In this document: positions 34,275 through 45,620 of the stretch, piece after piece | How positions within the stretch are numbered: the stretch's first letter is position 1 | Layout of the letters: every line of letters starts with the position of its first letter | NCBI GenBank assembly: GCA_016648135.1 | Contig: JADDOH010002612.1 | Coordinates: 62,001 to 126,000 of the forward strand | Direction: 5' to 3' | Length of the DNA stretch: 64,000 nt | DNA from: Agrypnia vestita | Lineage: Eukaryota > Arthropoda > Insecta > Trichoptera > Phryganeidae | Program-made: the position numbers and the translations under genes | Notes under the pieces: model-generated | Databases searched by the model: none | Told to the model about the DNA's origin: nothing | The model's input: the letters and a program-made list of their open reading frames with translations, nothing else

Positions 34275-37200
34275 CATATTGTAGCATTTTTAACCATTAT
34301 CCATAATGTACGATTACATAAGTAATTTAAATTTTGTTTTTTTTTCTGTTATATTTTTAATCAATTTACAGAAGAACGATAATGTTATTTTTCAGTCCTA
34401 TAGCTGAAATTGAGAATTAACCGGAGTCCATAAAATAGATTATTATCTATTAAAATATTGATATAAATATTCATTTAAATCTTACTTACTCGCAATGTAA
34501 AATTATACTATTCAAATATATAATTTTTAATAGTTCATTAAAAAATTGATTTTAGATCATTTTGATTATTTTAAAATGTAAAATAAATTATTAAATTAAG
34601 AGATACACGGTTGTCTTTGAGTTAATTTTTTTAAAAGCGCAGGAATTTTCATTTACTTATTAAACTAAGGTATCAATTATATTTTTTGTTGCAGTAACTA
34701 TTGACAGTGGTTGTAAAAATTGTATTTTTCTTTATCTTTATCTAGGCAATGATCACTTTATAATGAATTTTGTGAAGTAACTTCACGATTTTTCATTAAT
34801 TAATCGTAAATCTCAAATTATTGATTATGTTTCTCTTTCGATGCGATTTTTTTATTTCGTTTTAAAAAATATGAATAATTAAAATAATTAATAAACAATT
34901 AACAAAAATAATAATTTAACAGTAAACATCGTGGCTAGTTTTTTAATAGATATTTTCACACACTGTTGTTTAAATTTCATTACTTGGAAAGCTAACGATT
35001 TCAAATGCTTTTCAAATTGTTGATAACTTGTCAAAATATTCTTGACCATGTAAACCAACCTTTATGTTATCTTTTTTAGACTTGAGATCAGCATGCTTAG
35101 ATCATTTAAAGATGTTGTTTAATTCTCTGTAGCGGAATAAAAAAGTTTTTTCAGAAGCTTACTCTCTAAGGTCCAAGCGATAGTTTTCGCCGTGTTTTTG
35201 TCAAGGTGCCACTATATTACTACAACTCCCTTCGGCGGGTTCACCTCACGTTTGAGAAAAATCCCCCGAATTCTGATGATCTCCTCTTGTTAGTGGAGTA
35301 CCTGCGTATATACCTGTTTTTTGCGTGATCAATTCAGGAGTTCTGTTTCCAGCCCGAGGAAAAAATAAATTATTCTTTCTGGACCGTACATTTGGATTCA
35401 TGATTTTAGATTCATGTATAAAAAGTGAATTGAAAAAGAGTTGAATGAATAAATGGATGGATTGCGAGGTTTTCCGAGAATTTTCTTAATTAAAAATTAA
35501 ATTCCAGAACAATTTGGACTCACTTTTATTATTCAGTACACACAATTTATATATTGTATTAGCAAATTCATTAAAGCATTTGTTGTAGGAGAATAACGAA
35601 TAAAATTTAAAAAAACATGATCAGTCCCTTTAACAACTTTTTCTTAATCCTATTCACTTTTTAAATATTGGCTTTTCATTTACTTCGAAGCCGTTCATTC
35701 TTCAATCTTAAATAGAATAGATTAATTAAGGGAACTTAACTATTTCACTCGCTTACATAGTCACCAAATTTCGTAGGTCGGCTGGCAGAGTCAATTTCTC
35801 GATCTTTTAACCCCATAGAGATACAAATCTTTATGGAAAACTTTGACTGGTTTCACAGGTAAAATATTTGTAATTTTTCTTGTTTTCTTGGATAAAATTT
35901 CAAATAAAAATAAGCAGTTTATTGAAGTCGGTTTTAATTGATTCAATCCATTTTTTTTCATCAAATAAGTAGTAATGTGAGATTGGTAAGGTGCAGTTTA
36001 CGGGTTCGAGTATACACCGATGTTCCATACCCACAGCCCTAAGATAAATACAAGATTCATGTTTCTCTGCTGTCTATCTGGTGGTGACGGAGTCTCCCAG
36101 TATAAGGACTGGGAGATAACTCCGTTTTAAATGTTTACTCTCAGTCGTATATATATATATATACAAAAGTATAATTTAAATACATAAAATAAATTATCTT
36201 TACACAAAATATATATATTAAGACTCGGAAATCTTTATTTGATTACCTACTATGTCTAAAATCTATCAATTTTATTTTTGCACACTTATTCCTAAACAAG
36301 ATGATAGGTCTGTGATTTCACGTTAAAAAATCTAAGCTTTAACCTAATTAAAAATAATATAACAAGGCTAATAGTATGTGTGCTCTGACAATAAAGATGA
36401 GTACATATCAGTTATGTGTGTTATACTGTGTACATTTTATACTGTGTACAAAAATTAATGCGACAATGACTCATCCCCCGCATCCCTAACAACTCTGGAC
36501 TTCCCCAAGACAAGTCTCTGAGACTAATCTCATGTGTGTACACGTGTCATAACTGTATAATATTTTTATAAGGATTATAGTTATCACTGTCTTTCATAAA
36601 TTTTCCATTTGCATTAAATTGAATGAAGAGTGCAGTGAAATAAATGTACTTAAGAGTACATATGTCCGTACACATTTAAAAAATATATATTTCGCTTATG
36701 TGTTAAGAATAAACACAAAAGTACAAGAACTTTTGTTCCACTAGTACTGCAAAAGGATATTCCTTCTTACTAAAACTTATCAGAGTGAAAATCTGAAAGC
36801 TTCTTTGAAGAACTTTTGCTTTTTCTCAAACACCATTTCCTTTTGTGCGTTTCTGATAAATTTCCAACTATAAAAAGTTTTCCATTCAATATTTTAACGC
36901 AATTTTATGTCGACACAACACGTATTTACACAGCATCCTGACATATTTATGGTTTCTCCTCTATTTGAAACTATGTCTCGGAATCTAGCAGAAAAGAATG
37001 AATAAAAAAATTTCCAGCCATCCAATTAAAGGAAAATAACACGACGCCAAATATCCGTCCTTTTAGCGGCCGCGCAGTCGACACAAACGAAAAAGATTGT
37101 CCGTATTTCAATTTTATGTTTTACATTTTTTCATTCTCATCCATTACTCAAGTGCCAGGGAGATTCCGATCGCGGCGATGTAACTTTAAATTGCGGACTA

Positions 37201-39260
37201 AAATCCGGGCAAGCGCTATATCTTTTAATAGTTTTCGCAGTTTGAATAGAAAGAGCTAAGTTTTAAATTGAATTTTCCAAAAGTTTTACAATGTTTCACA
37301 GTTTGTTTCGCCGTTTTTTCAAAACAATTTCCGAACGTAAACATCTTTAGTACACGCGTAATGATGATTTAAACATAAACATATGCTACAAACATACTTA
37401 TTTGCGGATAAAACACATTTATGTTATCTTTACTGTGGCATGAATGTTGTAGTTAGTTACTTTAAGATGTGACATGATAAGTTTTATTTTTATTTAGCCC
37501 AACATTGTACTATATTCACGCATAACTCATATACATAATAACTATAGTTTCAAGATGTGTAGCCCATCCCATCAATAAGTGTAAGTTAGTTACAACTTAT
37601 GAAATAATTGTTCAGCCAATATTTAAAAAAAAATTAATAATTTAAAAATTGTTACGATTTACAATTTAAAAAAAAATTATAATAATAATTCTAGATCGAT
37701 AAATCAACTCTCCTAATTTTGAATGTTCGTCCATCCGACCGTGGAATTCCAACAACAACACTGATTAACCGGCAACGAACGTCCGTCCGTAACTTGCTGG
37801 AAGTATCTGGCGATCGGTGGCGATCAGTGGAGCCCCCTTCCAGGACACTAACAAGTTAATCATATTATTATTATATAATAGTACGTGTCCGTATCTCTAT
37901 TTGAAAAAAAAGAAAAAAAAAGTCGATCAAATTTGTTTTTAAGTTAATCTGAAATTAGTTTTAGGTTTGAACGAATAAAGTCAATAATTTTTTTTTTATT
38001 ATTCATAAATTTTTATTTTCAAAATCGTGCAATTATTATGTTCCGTGATTTTACTGGTTTACGGCTAATAACTATTTAATTTTGATAGTATTATTATTTT
38101 TAATTTTTAATTACATAAGAGACCTACAAAACATTTGTTTGTCTGCTGGTACATCCATCCATACAACACATATTATTAACTAATTAACACACAATTTATA
38201 ATATCTTAAAAAAAAACTTATATCAAATAATTTAAATACAACAAAAAAAGTAAAAAAATAAAAAATATATCTGGAAGAATTAAAAAACCTTCACATAAAA
38301 GCTATCTGGTGTCTCAGAAAAAAATATTCTAGATTATAACAATCATTAAGCATAATCCATTTTCTACCTCTCCAAATTAAGAGTCAACATCCTATTTCGT
38401 ATAGAGCTGGGTAATTTATTTTTCAATGTCGTCGATCCGTATTTTTTTGCAATTTTAGGAATTGTTAAATTAGATTAACTAATCCTCTTGTATTTCTTTC
38501 GTGTAAAACAATCATATTTAAAGCTTTGTTATTATATGTAAGTAATATCAGCGCACCGAGTGTTTCAACAATTAGTTTTGATTTATTTTTGGTATCCAAG
38601 AAACTTTCTGCTTAGCCTCAACTCTTGTGGAGGTATTGTCACAGGATGTTTAAGGATTTTATTTTGAGGAGATATCTACGTGAATATCCGTTTCCAAACA
38701 ATTCCATATTTTATTTACATATCAGACATGAAGTTTGATGGGTACACACGATTCGTATCAACTTGTATCTATATTTTTTGAAAAACTGCGGTGATGCGGA
38801 TGCTGCCTCTATATGGCGAGTGTACACAGGTACACCGGATGTACCAAAGCAAGCATATTTTTTAAAATTATATTCAAATATATTGTATTGTCTAATGTTT
38901 CGATATTTAAATTTTCGTAGTTTCAGGATTGAATTTTCACGAAGCTTGAGAATTAAATTTTTCGAAGTTTCGGGATCAAATTCTTATCTCGGGATTCATA
39001 AATACTATCCGATTGAATTCTTTAGTTCTCAGTCGTATAATTAGTACAAAGTTTCACTGGAATTATAAAATGTTTATGCTTGCTTCCCTTTTAATTAATA
39101 ATTAAAAATCTTTTCCTTTTTTCTCATAATATTTAACACGTTTTTACATAAAATTTAGGATATTTTTTATATATTATAAATGAATAATTTAGTAGTAAAA
39201 ATAAATATTTAAATAGTTAAAAAAAAAGAGACGACTTTCTTAGAATTCACATTATATTAA
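34275..39260. other. no gene identified
   Basis: AT-rich sequence. Notable pieces: 35190-35310, a repeat shared with 8835-8872; a hairpin at 36087-36125; a TA run near 36149-36162; and a GC-richer patch at 37725-37860. No coding region is recognisable. The frame at 38763-39044 is repetitive and matches nothing known. Confidence 0.45.
36087..36125. repeat. strong small hairpin
   Basis: ACGGAGTCTCCCAGT is followed after six bases by ACTGGGAGATAACTCCGT, giving an imperfect 15-bp stem with small bulges. It is GC-rich in an AT-rich background. It may be the core of a foldback repeat or a hairpin RNA. Confidence 0.55.
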
Positions 39261-39263
39261 GAA

Positions 39264-39935
39264 ACTAGCTGTTCATACCCGGCGTTGCACGGGTTAAGGA
39301 TTAAGTTTAAAATAAATTTGTGAGGATAAACAAAGTTTCGATTCGAACGGTATAGATTTGCATCGAAAATATATCAGGAAGAGGAGAAAGAGTAAAAGAA
39401 TAGGGGGAAATTTCACCACCGGGTCCTAAAGAATAAGTTTCCAAAATTTGAGTCCGATAGGTAGAACGGTACAGATTTGAATCAAAAATATATCAGGTTC
39501 GGAGAAGGGTTAAAAGAATAGAGGGGAATTGTTTAGAATTAATGCTAGGATGGATGGAATATCCTAGAGGGAAATATTTCCTTTGTTACCCGCTGGGTCC
39601 TAGGGAATAAGCTTGCAAACTTTTAGTCAGATCGATCAAACGGTATAGATTTTTTATAGAAAATATGTTAGAGGAGGAAGTGAGGTAAAGAGAGAGGGGA
39701 GAAATGTCACCTACGTAACCCGCCGGGTCCGAAAGAATAATTTGCAAAATTTGGGTCAGGTCGGTCATGTATGATATAGAAATTTTTAATTTGTACAGAA
39801 AACATATCGGTGAGGAGGGAGTGGGGTGAAGGTAAATGGAAAACGTCGTTTATGTTATCTGCCAGGTTCTAAAAAATACTGCTAGAATTCAAAAACGGTG
39901 TGGATTTGTACAGGAAATCAGGGGGAAGAGGTATT
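39264..39935 (+). repeat. degenerate tandem array, about 130-bp units
   Basis: It begins ACTAGCTGTTCATACCCGGC and then repeats a unit with CCGGGTCCTAAAGAATAAGT, TTGAGTCCGATCGGT, ACGGTACAGATTTGCAT and ATATCAGGAGGAGG about four to five times with drift. The same unit forms the arrays at 42925-43044 and 48326-48955. It is a known style of insect interspersed repeat with an internal tandem array; the class is not certain. Confidence 0.7.
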
Positions 39936-39939
39936 GCTA

Positions 39940-41375
39940 CCTTATTTTGCACGTAACTCTTGAAATCCTCATTCGAGAATTAAATTCCCCGCTTGTAAGA
40001 TAATTAATTACACATCATTTAATTTATGATTTTTATGCATATATTAATTATTTAATTACTTAACTTTTCATTACATTCCTTAAAACTCCTACGTAAATTT
40101 GGACTGGTGTCTGTATCGTTTGCGGAGTAAGTTACTATTCAAAGTAAATGGTTAATATGAGATTCAAAATTTGTTACAAAACTGTTAGAATTTGTGTCAT
40201 TGCCAGTTTTAAATTTTAAACGAAAACTTCGGAATAATTCGTACATAAATAATAGATTGAAATTTAATCTAATTATTATAATTTCCCATACCATTTTACT
40301 AAGGTTTAATTAAACGAATTTACTAAAAGCATTATAAAATGGAAATTGTTCAAAACAATGTTGGCTTCGAGTAGCATCGATAGGCCATTACAGTTTCAGT
40401 GGGGCGCGCGTTAATTAAAACGGATTGAAATCTCTATCATGGCGACACGTTTCTCAGAAAACACCCTTATTTATTACTCACCCTAAAAACGTACTAAAAT
40501 CCTTCACAGAAGGGAAGAAATAAGACATCACGCAATCAAGCGTCTCCCTCCAGTCAAAATATCACCACCCCTCGAAACAGTACAAGCTCTTAAAGGGTGA
40601 ATGCTGCGAATTATTCAAGAAAACTACACTGTTTGTCATTGCATTTAGAATGGCAATTAGGATATTTTTTGCTGTGAAAAGTATTTTTAAGAAAACTTCT
40701 TCCTTGAGACTTGAGACTGTAATTTAATTTTTTTCTCTTAAAAGTTATAGAAAAAAACGGTAGAAATAAAGATTTGACATCATGGACTAAGGCACGTATT
40801 TCAGACAAAATACGTGCACGGCGATGCGCTTATTTCAATCACATTATCTCAAAAAGTAAGTTTTCCGTTTACATCCTAATTGTATTTTTACAGCAAACTT
40901 TGTCATAGAAGATCGAAATCCTGCAGATGTTACGATCGATTCAGAGACATCAGTTTTAAAAATTGGCTTAAATGACTACTTCTCATGGTCGTGTTCAAAA
41001 ATCCAAAAAAATTCCTACCACACGTATTAAATTAAGCAACAAATAGCTACGCAGACAAAAAAATCACGTAAAATTAAATTAACGCACTAGGAAGGAAAAT
41101 TGTGAATTACACATGAATGACTCTTCATAGACCCGATCTAACATCATTCGCTGTTGCGGTATTATTCTTATAAAAGTAAATTTAATAGCGTTAGTGCATA
41201 AACCAAATAAAACGGCACTAATAAGGTATTTTGCGTTAAAACCTGTGTTTTCTTAATCGAGGAATTGAAAAATTTTGAAAACTATGAAGGAAGATAAAGA
41301 CAGACAATAAAGAGTTAAAATAAATTTGTTTTTAGGATAAATATTTTCATTTCAAAAACTTCAATATATCAAACA
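39940..41375. other. no gene seen
   Basis: AT-rich sequence; a few GC-richer bases near 40390-40450 and no identifiable features. Confidence 0.5.
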
Positions 41376-41377
41376 TA

Positions 41378-41530
41378 ATAATTTCGTTGTCTTCCTGTAA
41401 CGTCCGTGATTTTGTTCGAATTCACAGCTATAAAACCTAATTAGAAATCACACGGCTGAAAGTAGGGCTCGAACCTGGACCGCGCAAATACCGGCGCGGA
41501 ACGCCAGACCAACACTGCCAATACCGCATA
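41378..41530 (-). mobile_element. tRNA-derived SINE
   Basis: On the minus strand a tRNA-like head has an A-box-like TGGCAGTGTTGG (41520-41509) and a perfect B box GGTTCGAGCCC (41475-41465), as for internal RNA polymerase III promoters. The tail (GTGAATTCGAACAAAATCAC, GGACGTTACAGGAAG, ACGAAATTATTAT) is shared with the SINEs at 41698-41851 and 62610-62808, whose heads differ. Confidence 0.65.
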
Positions 41531-41697
41531 TCCGTGACCCGTCAAAATTATACTACATACGAGGGCATAGCGAAAAGGTTAACCACCATTTTAATATTAT
41601 GTTCCGTGATTTTTTACGGGTATACGACTAGTATCGTGTACAAGCAATATTTAATTAATTTTGTATGCGTGCCATTTATTTTCTTTGTAATCATCAA

Positions 41698-41851
41698 TCA
41701 TAATAATTTCGTTGTCCCCATAACTCCGTGTAACGTTCGTAATTTCGTTCGAATTCACGGCTAAAAAACGGCCGGAGATGGGGACCCCGGCCCACAAAAC
41801 CCGAACCGGCCAATTGACGCATGTGGCTACGGCCGCCTCTCCGTCACCGCC
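41698..41851 (-). mobile_element. tRNA-derived SINE, second type of head
   Basis: The minus strand reads GGCGGTGACGGAGAGGCGGC, GTAGCCACATGCGTCAA, GGCCGGTTCGGGTT, then the shared tail CGTGAATTCGAACGAAATTA, CGAACGTTACACGGAGTTA. It matches 62610-62808 in head and tail, but its B-box area is shortened. Confidence 0.65.
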
Positions 41852-42187
41852 AAAAAGATGCTATAAATATAAACTATGGTTTAGTAAAGACGCGAACCAG
41901 TGTTCCGTCATTTTACAGCTAGTAATCAAATAAAATAATTTAACGTTTGTTAAGAAGACAAGCATTAAGTCATAAATCTTCGCCTATAAGTGTGATGTAC
42001 ATACATATTTAACTTTTTATTTATTTATTTAAGTATTACCGTATTTCGCTGAATTTAATATAGTCAGTAATATCCCTTGTTAACTTCAGTACATACATAT
42101 CAAATATAGACAAATTCTAAAATCTTTAAAAACTTAAAACAAAAAAAATATTGGTAAATCCTTAAAATGGTTAATATCCTCCTAATT

Positions 42188-42587
42188 CAGCGGTTCCCAA
42201 ACTCTTTCGGTCGACGGCACCCTTGGTACTTAAGGATTACTCCACGGCGCCCCAATCATTCCTAGGAGTGTGTTTTCGTTTCTCTGTGCGCTAACTTGTT
42301 AATATTATCTCCTTGGGAGTATTTTTCAAACCAATCGATAAGACGTAATAAATACTCTTCAAAAAGAGATTTTGTGTCTCAAGAGAAATAAATTGATTTG
42401 GAATTCAAACTACTGCAAAGGGGGAAATAATTTGCGACCTTCTTTAATCGCTGTTTTTTTTCAAGTAATTGTAGACAATATTCAATAAATATTTAAATCT
42501 ATTCAAGTGATTTCAAAAACTTAAAGTGCAGCTGCATGCTAATGACGGTACATAAGTATGCTGTAGCGCACGCTTTGGGAACCGCTG
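42188..42587. mobile_element. hAT-type MITE, 400 bp
   Basis: It starts CAGCGGTTCCCAAACTCTTT and ends CTTTGGGAACCGCTG, typical hAT terminal inverted repeats. The flanks TCCTAATT and CCCCAATT agree at 6 of 8 positions, consistent with an aged 8-bp target duplication. There is no coding capacity. A single hAT-like end of the same type occurs at 54867. Confidence 0.8.
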
Positions 42588-42924
42588 CCCCAATTAATTA
42601 TACTATTGTAATAGCATCAACAATTACACGAATATTAAAGGATTGAACCAATACCAAGCATTGGCAAGTCCAAAATTATCCAATGTTTCTATTTACCCTA
42701 GCAGTAAGACATTCCACTGTCTGGTCTGGTCAAGGACTTGAAGATGGTTCCGTTTATTTTTCATATGGCGAACCTTTGTTGCAAAAATTATAATAATTTT
42801 TATATGACATAAATATAAAACTCTTCTTTCCATCCAAACTTATATTATCGTTGGTTAGTACCTTTTTACGCTGAGCGATCCGTCTATCTTTTGTTGATTG
42901 CTTCGAGAATTTAACGATCAGTTG

Positions 42925-43044
42925 CCAGGCCCTAAAGAATAAGTTTGCAAATTTAGAGTCCGATCGGTTGAATGGTACAGATTTGCATTAGAAATATATC
43001 AGGAGGATGGGAAGGGGTAAAAGAGGAGAAAGGAAATGTCGCCT
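42925..43044 (+). repeat. tandem array, left part, cut by copy B
   Basis: It contains CCTAAAGAATAAGTTTGCAA, GAGTCCGATCGGTTGAATGG and ATATCAGGAGGATGGGAAGG, then ends at ...AAATGTC GCCT where copy B begins. It continues at 48326 after the insertion. Confidence 0.75.
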
Positions 43045-44885
43045 TGTAACGATATTGGCCTATTCAAATAGACATTGCTGAAAAATTATACGAAAATATC
43101 TATCTGCTAAAGTTTATAATAAAGAGAAGCTTCACAAATCGTTAAATACTCTATAATTAAATATTTGCCGGATAAGTAAGTGCGGACGAGCTTTATTATT
43201 TCTGCACGCGGGCGTGTAAAGCAGGCTTTATGTTATTTTGTTTAACGAGATTGTCCAATCACAGACGCGGGCCGTGAGCACCGAATCTAGCCTATCAGGA
43301 ACGTGGATTCGCGGAACGAATTCGACGAATCAGCGGCTTTCTGAGTTAGACTTTGACTTTTACACGCTAGTTGGAATCAAAGATGGCGCGAGATCGGGAC
43401 TATTGTTAGGCGTTACAAATTAGAGAGGGGCACTTGAGTTTTCAGCTTGAAGGTCGGCGGAGGCTTTGTCGAGGAGAGTCCGAAGTAAGGAAGATAATTT
43501 GCTGGAATCGAGGAAAAAGCCAGAGGTTGATAATAATTCAAAGAGAATTGGAACAGTGAACAGCTAAGCATTTTCAATATTATTTATTTCTATTGCCTTT
43601 TTCGTGTATTCAATTTAGAACTTTCTGGATCGTAAAAATTATTGATATATGTTGTGGATTGTTTTGTTACGTATTTTGGGCCTAGTGATAATTATTACTA
43701 TACGCGCTTCGGATTTAATGTACAAGAAATCGTAATGTGGCGACTGTGAATTATTGCATAACGCTTATGAAATATATAATTCTGTCGCTGTTCATATGAA
43801 AAATCATTTAAATTCGATATTCATATATTACCAAAGATATAAAGGCTTTAAAATGGAATACTTTACTGACGAAGGGTGTTTCGTGGGATTTAAAATTTCA
43901 GAATAATTATGTATATTCAATGTCGCGAGGTTCGGAATGTGCGAGAGGTTCTTCAGGGCGGATGTATTTTTATGCTAACGAATGCTTTGTTATCTATACT
44001 GGCGATTGAATACACGGATTTCTATATGATTTGTGTAGATCGTGCGAGGAGTTTCTTACAAATAATATATTTTAAAAATGCATCTGGATTTTATATTTGT
44101 TTTATTAAAACATGATTGTGTGGCTTATTTGAACTCGTTACATGTTTTTATTGCGTCATTGGGCAACCGTTCTAAACACAATTTGTTCCTAACAAATTCT
44201 TATAAAACGTATTTCGAATTGTACATGTTGTATAGAGATAGTTAATTTAGATACGGCCGGTCTTCAGCTGGGGAACACATTTATGTTTTCTATTGCGGTT
44301 AATTATTTTACTATCGGCCTGTATGCGAAGGAGCTGTGCGTAGCCAATGTCGCGAATGCTGTCTGAACTTGTTTCAACTAGTACGAGAATTTAATTATGT
44401 GTTTTGATATCACGATTGTAGGCGTGATATAGGTTCAAATCGTACGAGGAATTTCCTACAAACAATATATTTTAAAAATGCATCTGGATTTTATATTTAT
44501 TTTATTGAAGCATGAATGTGTGGTTTATTTGAACTCGTTACATGTTTGTATTGCGTATCATTGGGCAATCGTTGAAAACACGATTTGTTCCTATCGAGTC
44601 CTTATAAAGACGTGTTTCGAATTGTATATATTCCTTAATTGCGATGGTTATTCATATGACATTGTTTTTATTCATTCAATATTAGATATTTGAAATGTTT
44701 TCTACAACATTTTCCATTATTGTGGGCAGTTCGCGGTCTGTTCAGGGGTAGTTAACCTTCGGTCTTCCGTGATCACGTTATTTACTAATATGACAGATTG
44801 TTTTGTTTTGTTCGTTTAATATAAGTAATATCGTATTTTTATGAGTTACCGTAATTATTTATCTATATGATTTTATTATTGAGAG

Positions 44886-45093
44886 TGATGCAACGAATAC
44901 TACCTTCATGAATACGAATATCAGGCCTACTATTCGGTGAATACGAATGCGAATATTTCCACCAAGGTGGGGGAACTTGAACATACTTGTAAATATAATA
45001 ACCTTGATGCAACGAATACTACCTTCATGAATACGAATATCAGGCCTACTATTCGGTGAATACGAATGCGAATATTTCCACCAAGGTGGGGGA
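44886..45093 (+). repeat. 119-bp direct tandem duplication inside copy B
   Basis: Two units start TGATGCAACGAATACTACCT at 44886 and 45005. They are identical for about 89 bp, to AAGGTGGGGGA, and then diverge. Copy A lacks this block, so the duplication is specific to the copy B lineage and recent. Confidence 0.85.
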
Positions 45094-45161
45094 GAACGCA
45101 AGCATATTTGTAATTATATCGTTTGTGTCTGCATGTGATAGTGATATCACTATACGGCGTA

Positions 45162-45620
45162 GATGAACTAGTTTTAAGGGGTTTATGTCCTGTATGTGCT
45201 TGGCGTAGTGGGAATAGTCTTCTCGTTTCTAGGATTCTATACAGGTTTACAGGTGCTGATATTGAAATATATATATATATACAAGGAAAACACTATTTTG
45301 GGAATCACTAACTGGATGACAGATACTGCAGCACACATACACACAAGGAGGACGTTATGTTAAATACATGACTGGAAAGTTGTTATTGGAATACACAGGC
45401 GCCACTAGAAGATATGGGCAGTTTGCAGAGAACTTCAACTTCTGTCAGTTAAGGACCTTTTACCATTACTATTCTTTCGCCTTTTTGCATAACCGTGGAT
45501 GAACTAGATTGAAGGGGTTTATGTTCTGTATGTGCTCGGCGTAGAGGGAATAGTTTTCTTGTTTCTAGGATCTAATACAGTTTTACAGGCGCTGATATTA
45601 AAATATATATACAAGGGAAA
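45162..45620 (+). repeat. direct repeat with 336-bp period inside copy B
   Basis: GATGAACTAGNTTNAAGGGG followed by TTTATGTNCTGTATGTGCT and a TATATA run occurs at 45162 and again at 45498, with several differences. It is an older internal duplication. Confidence 0.7.

Noticed and set aside
41465..41520. A and B boxes suggesting a functional tRNA gene
   Set aside because: The flanking sequence does not fold into a cloverleaf, and the segment continues into a tail shared by other dispersed copies, so it is a SINE.
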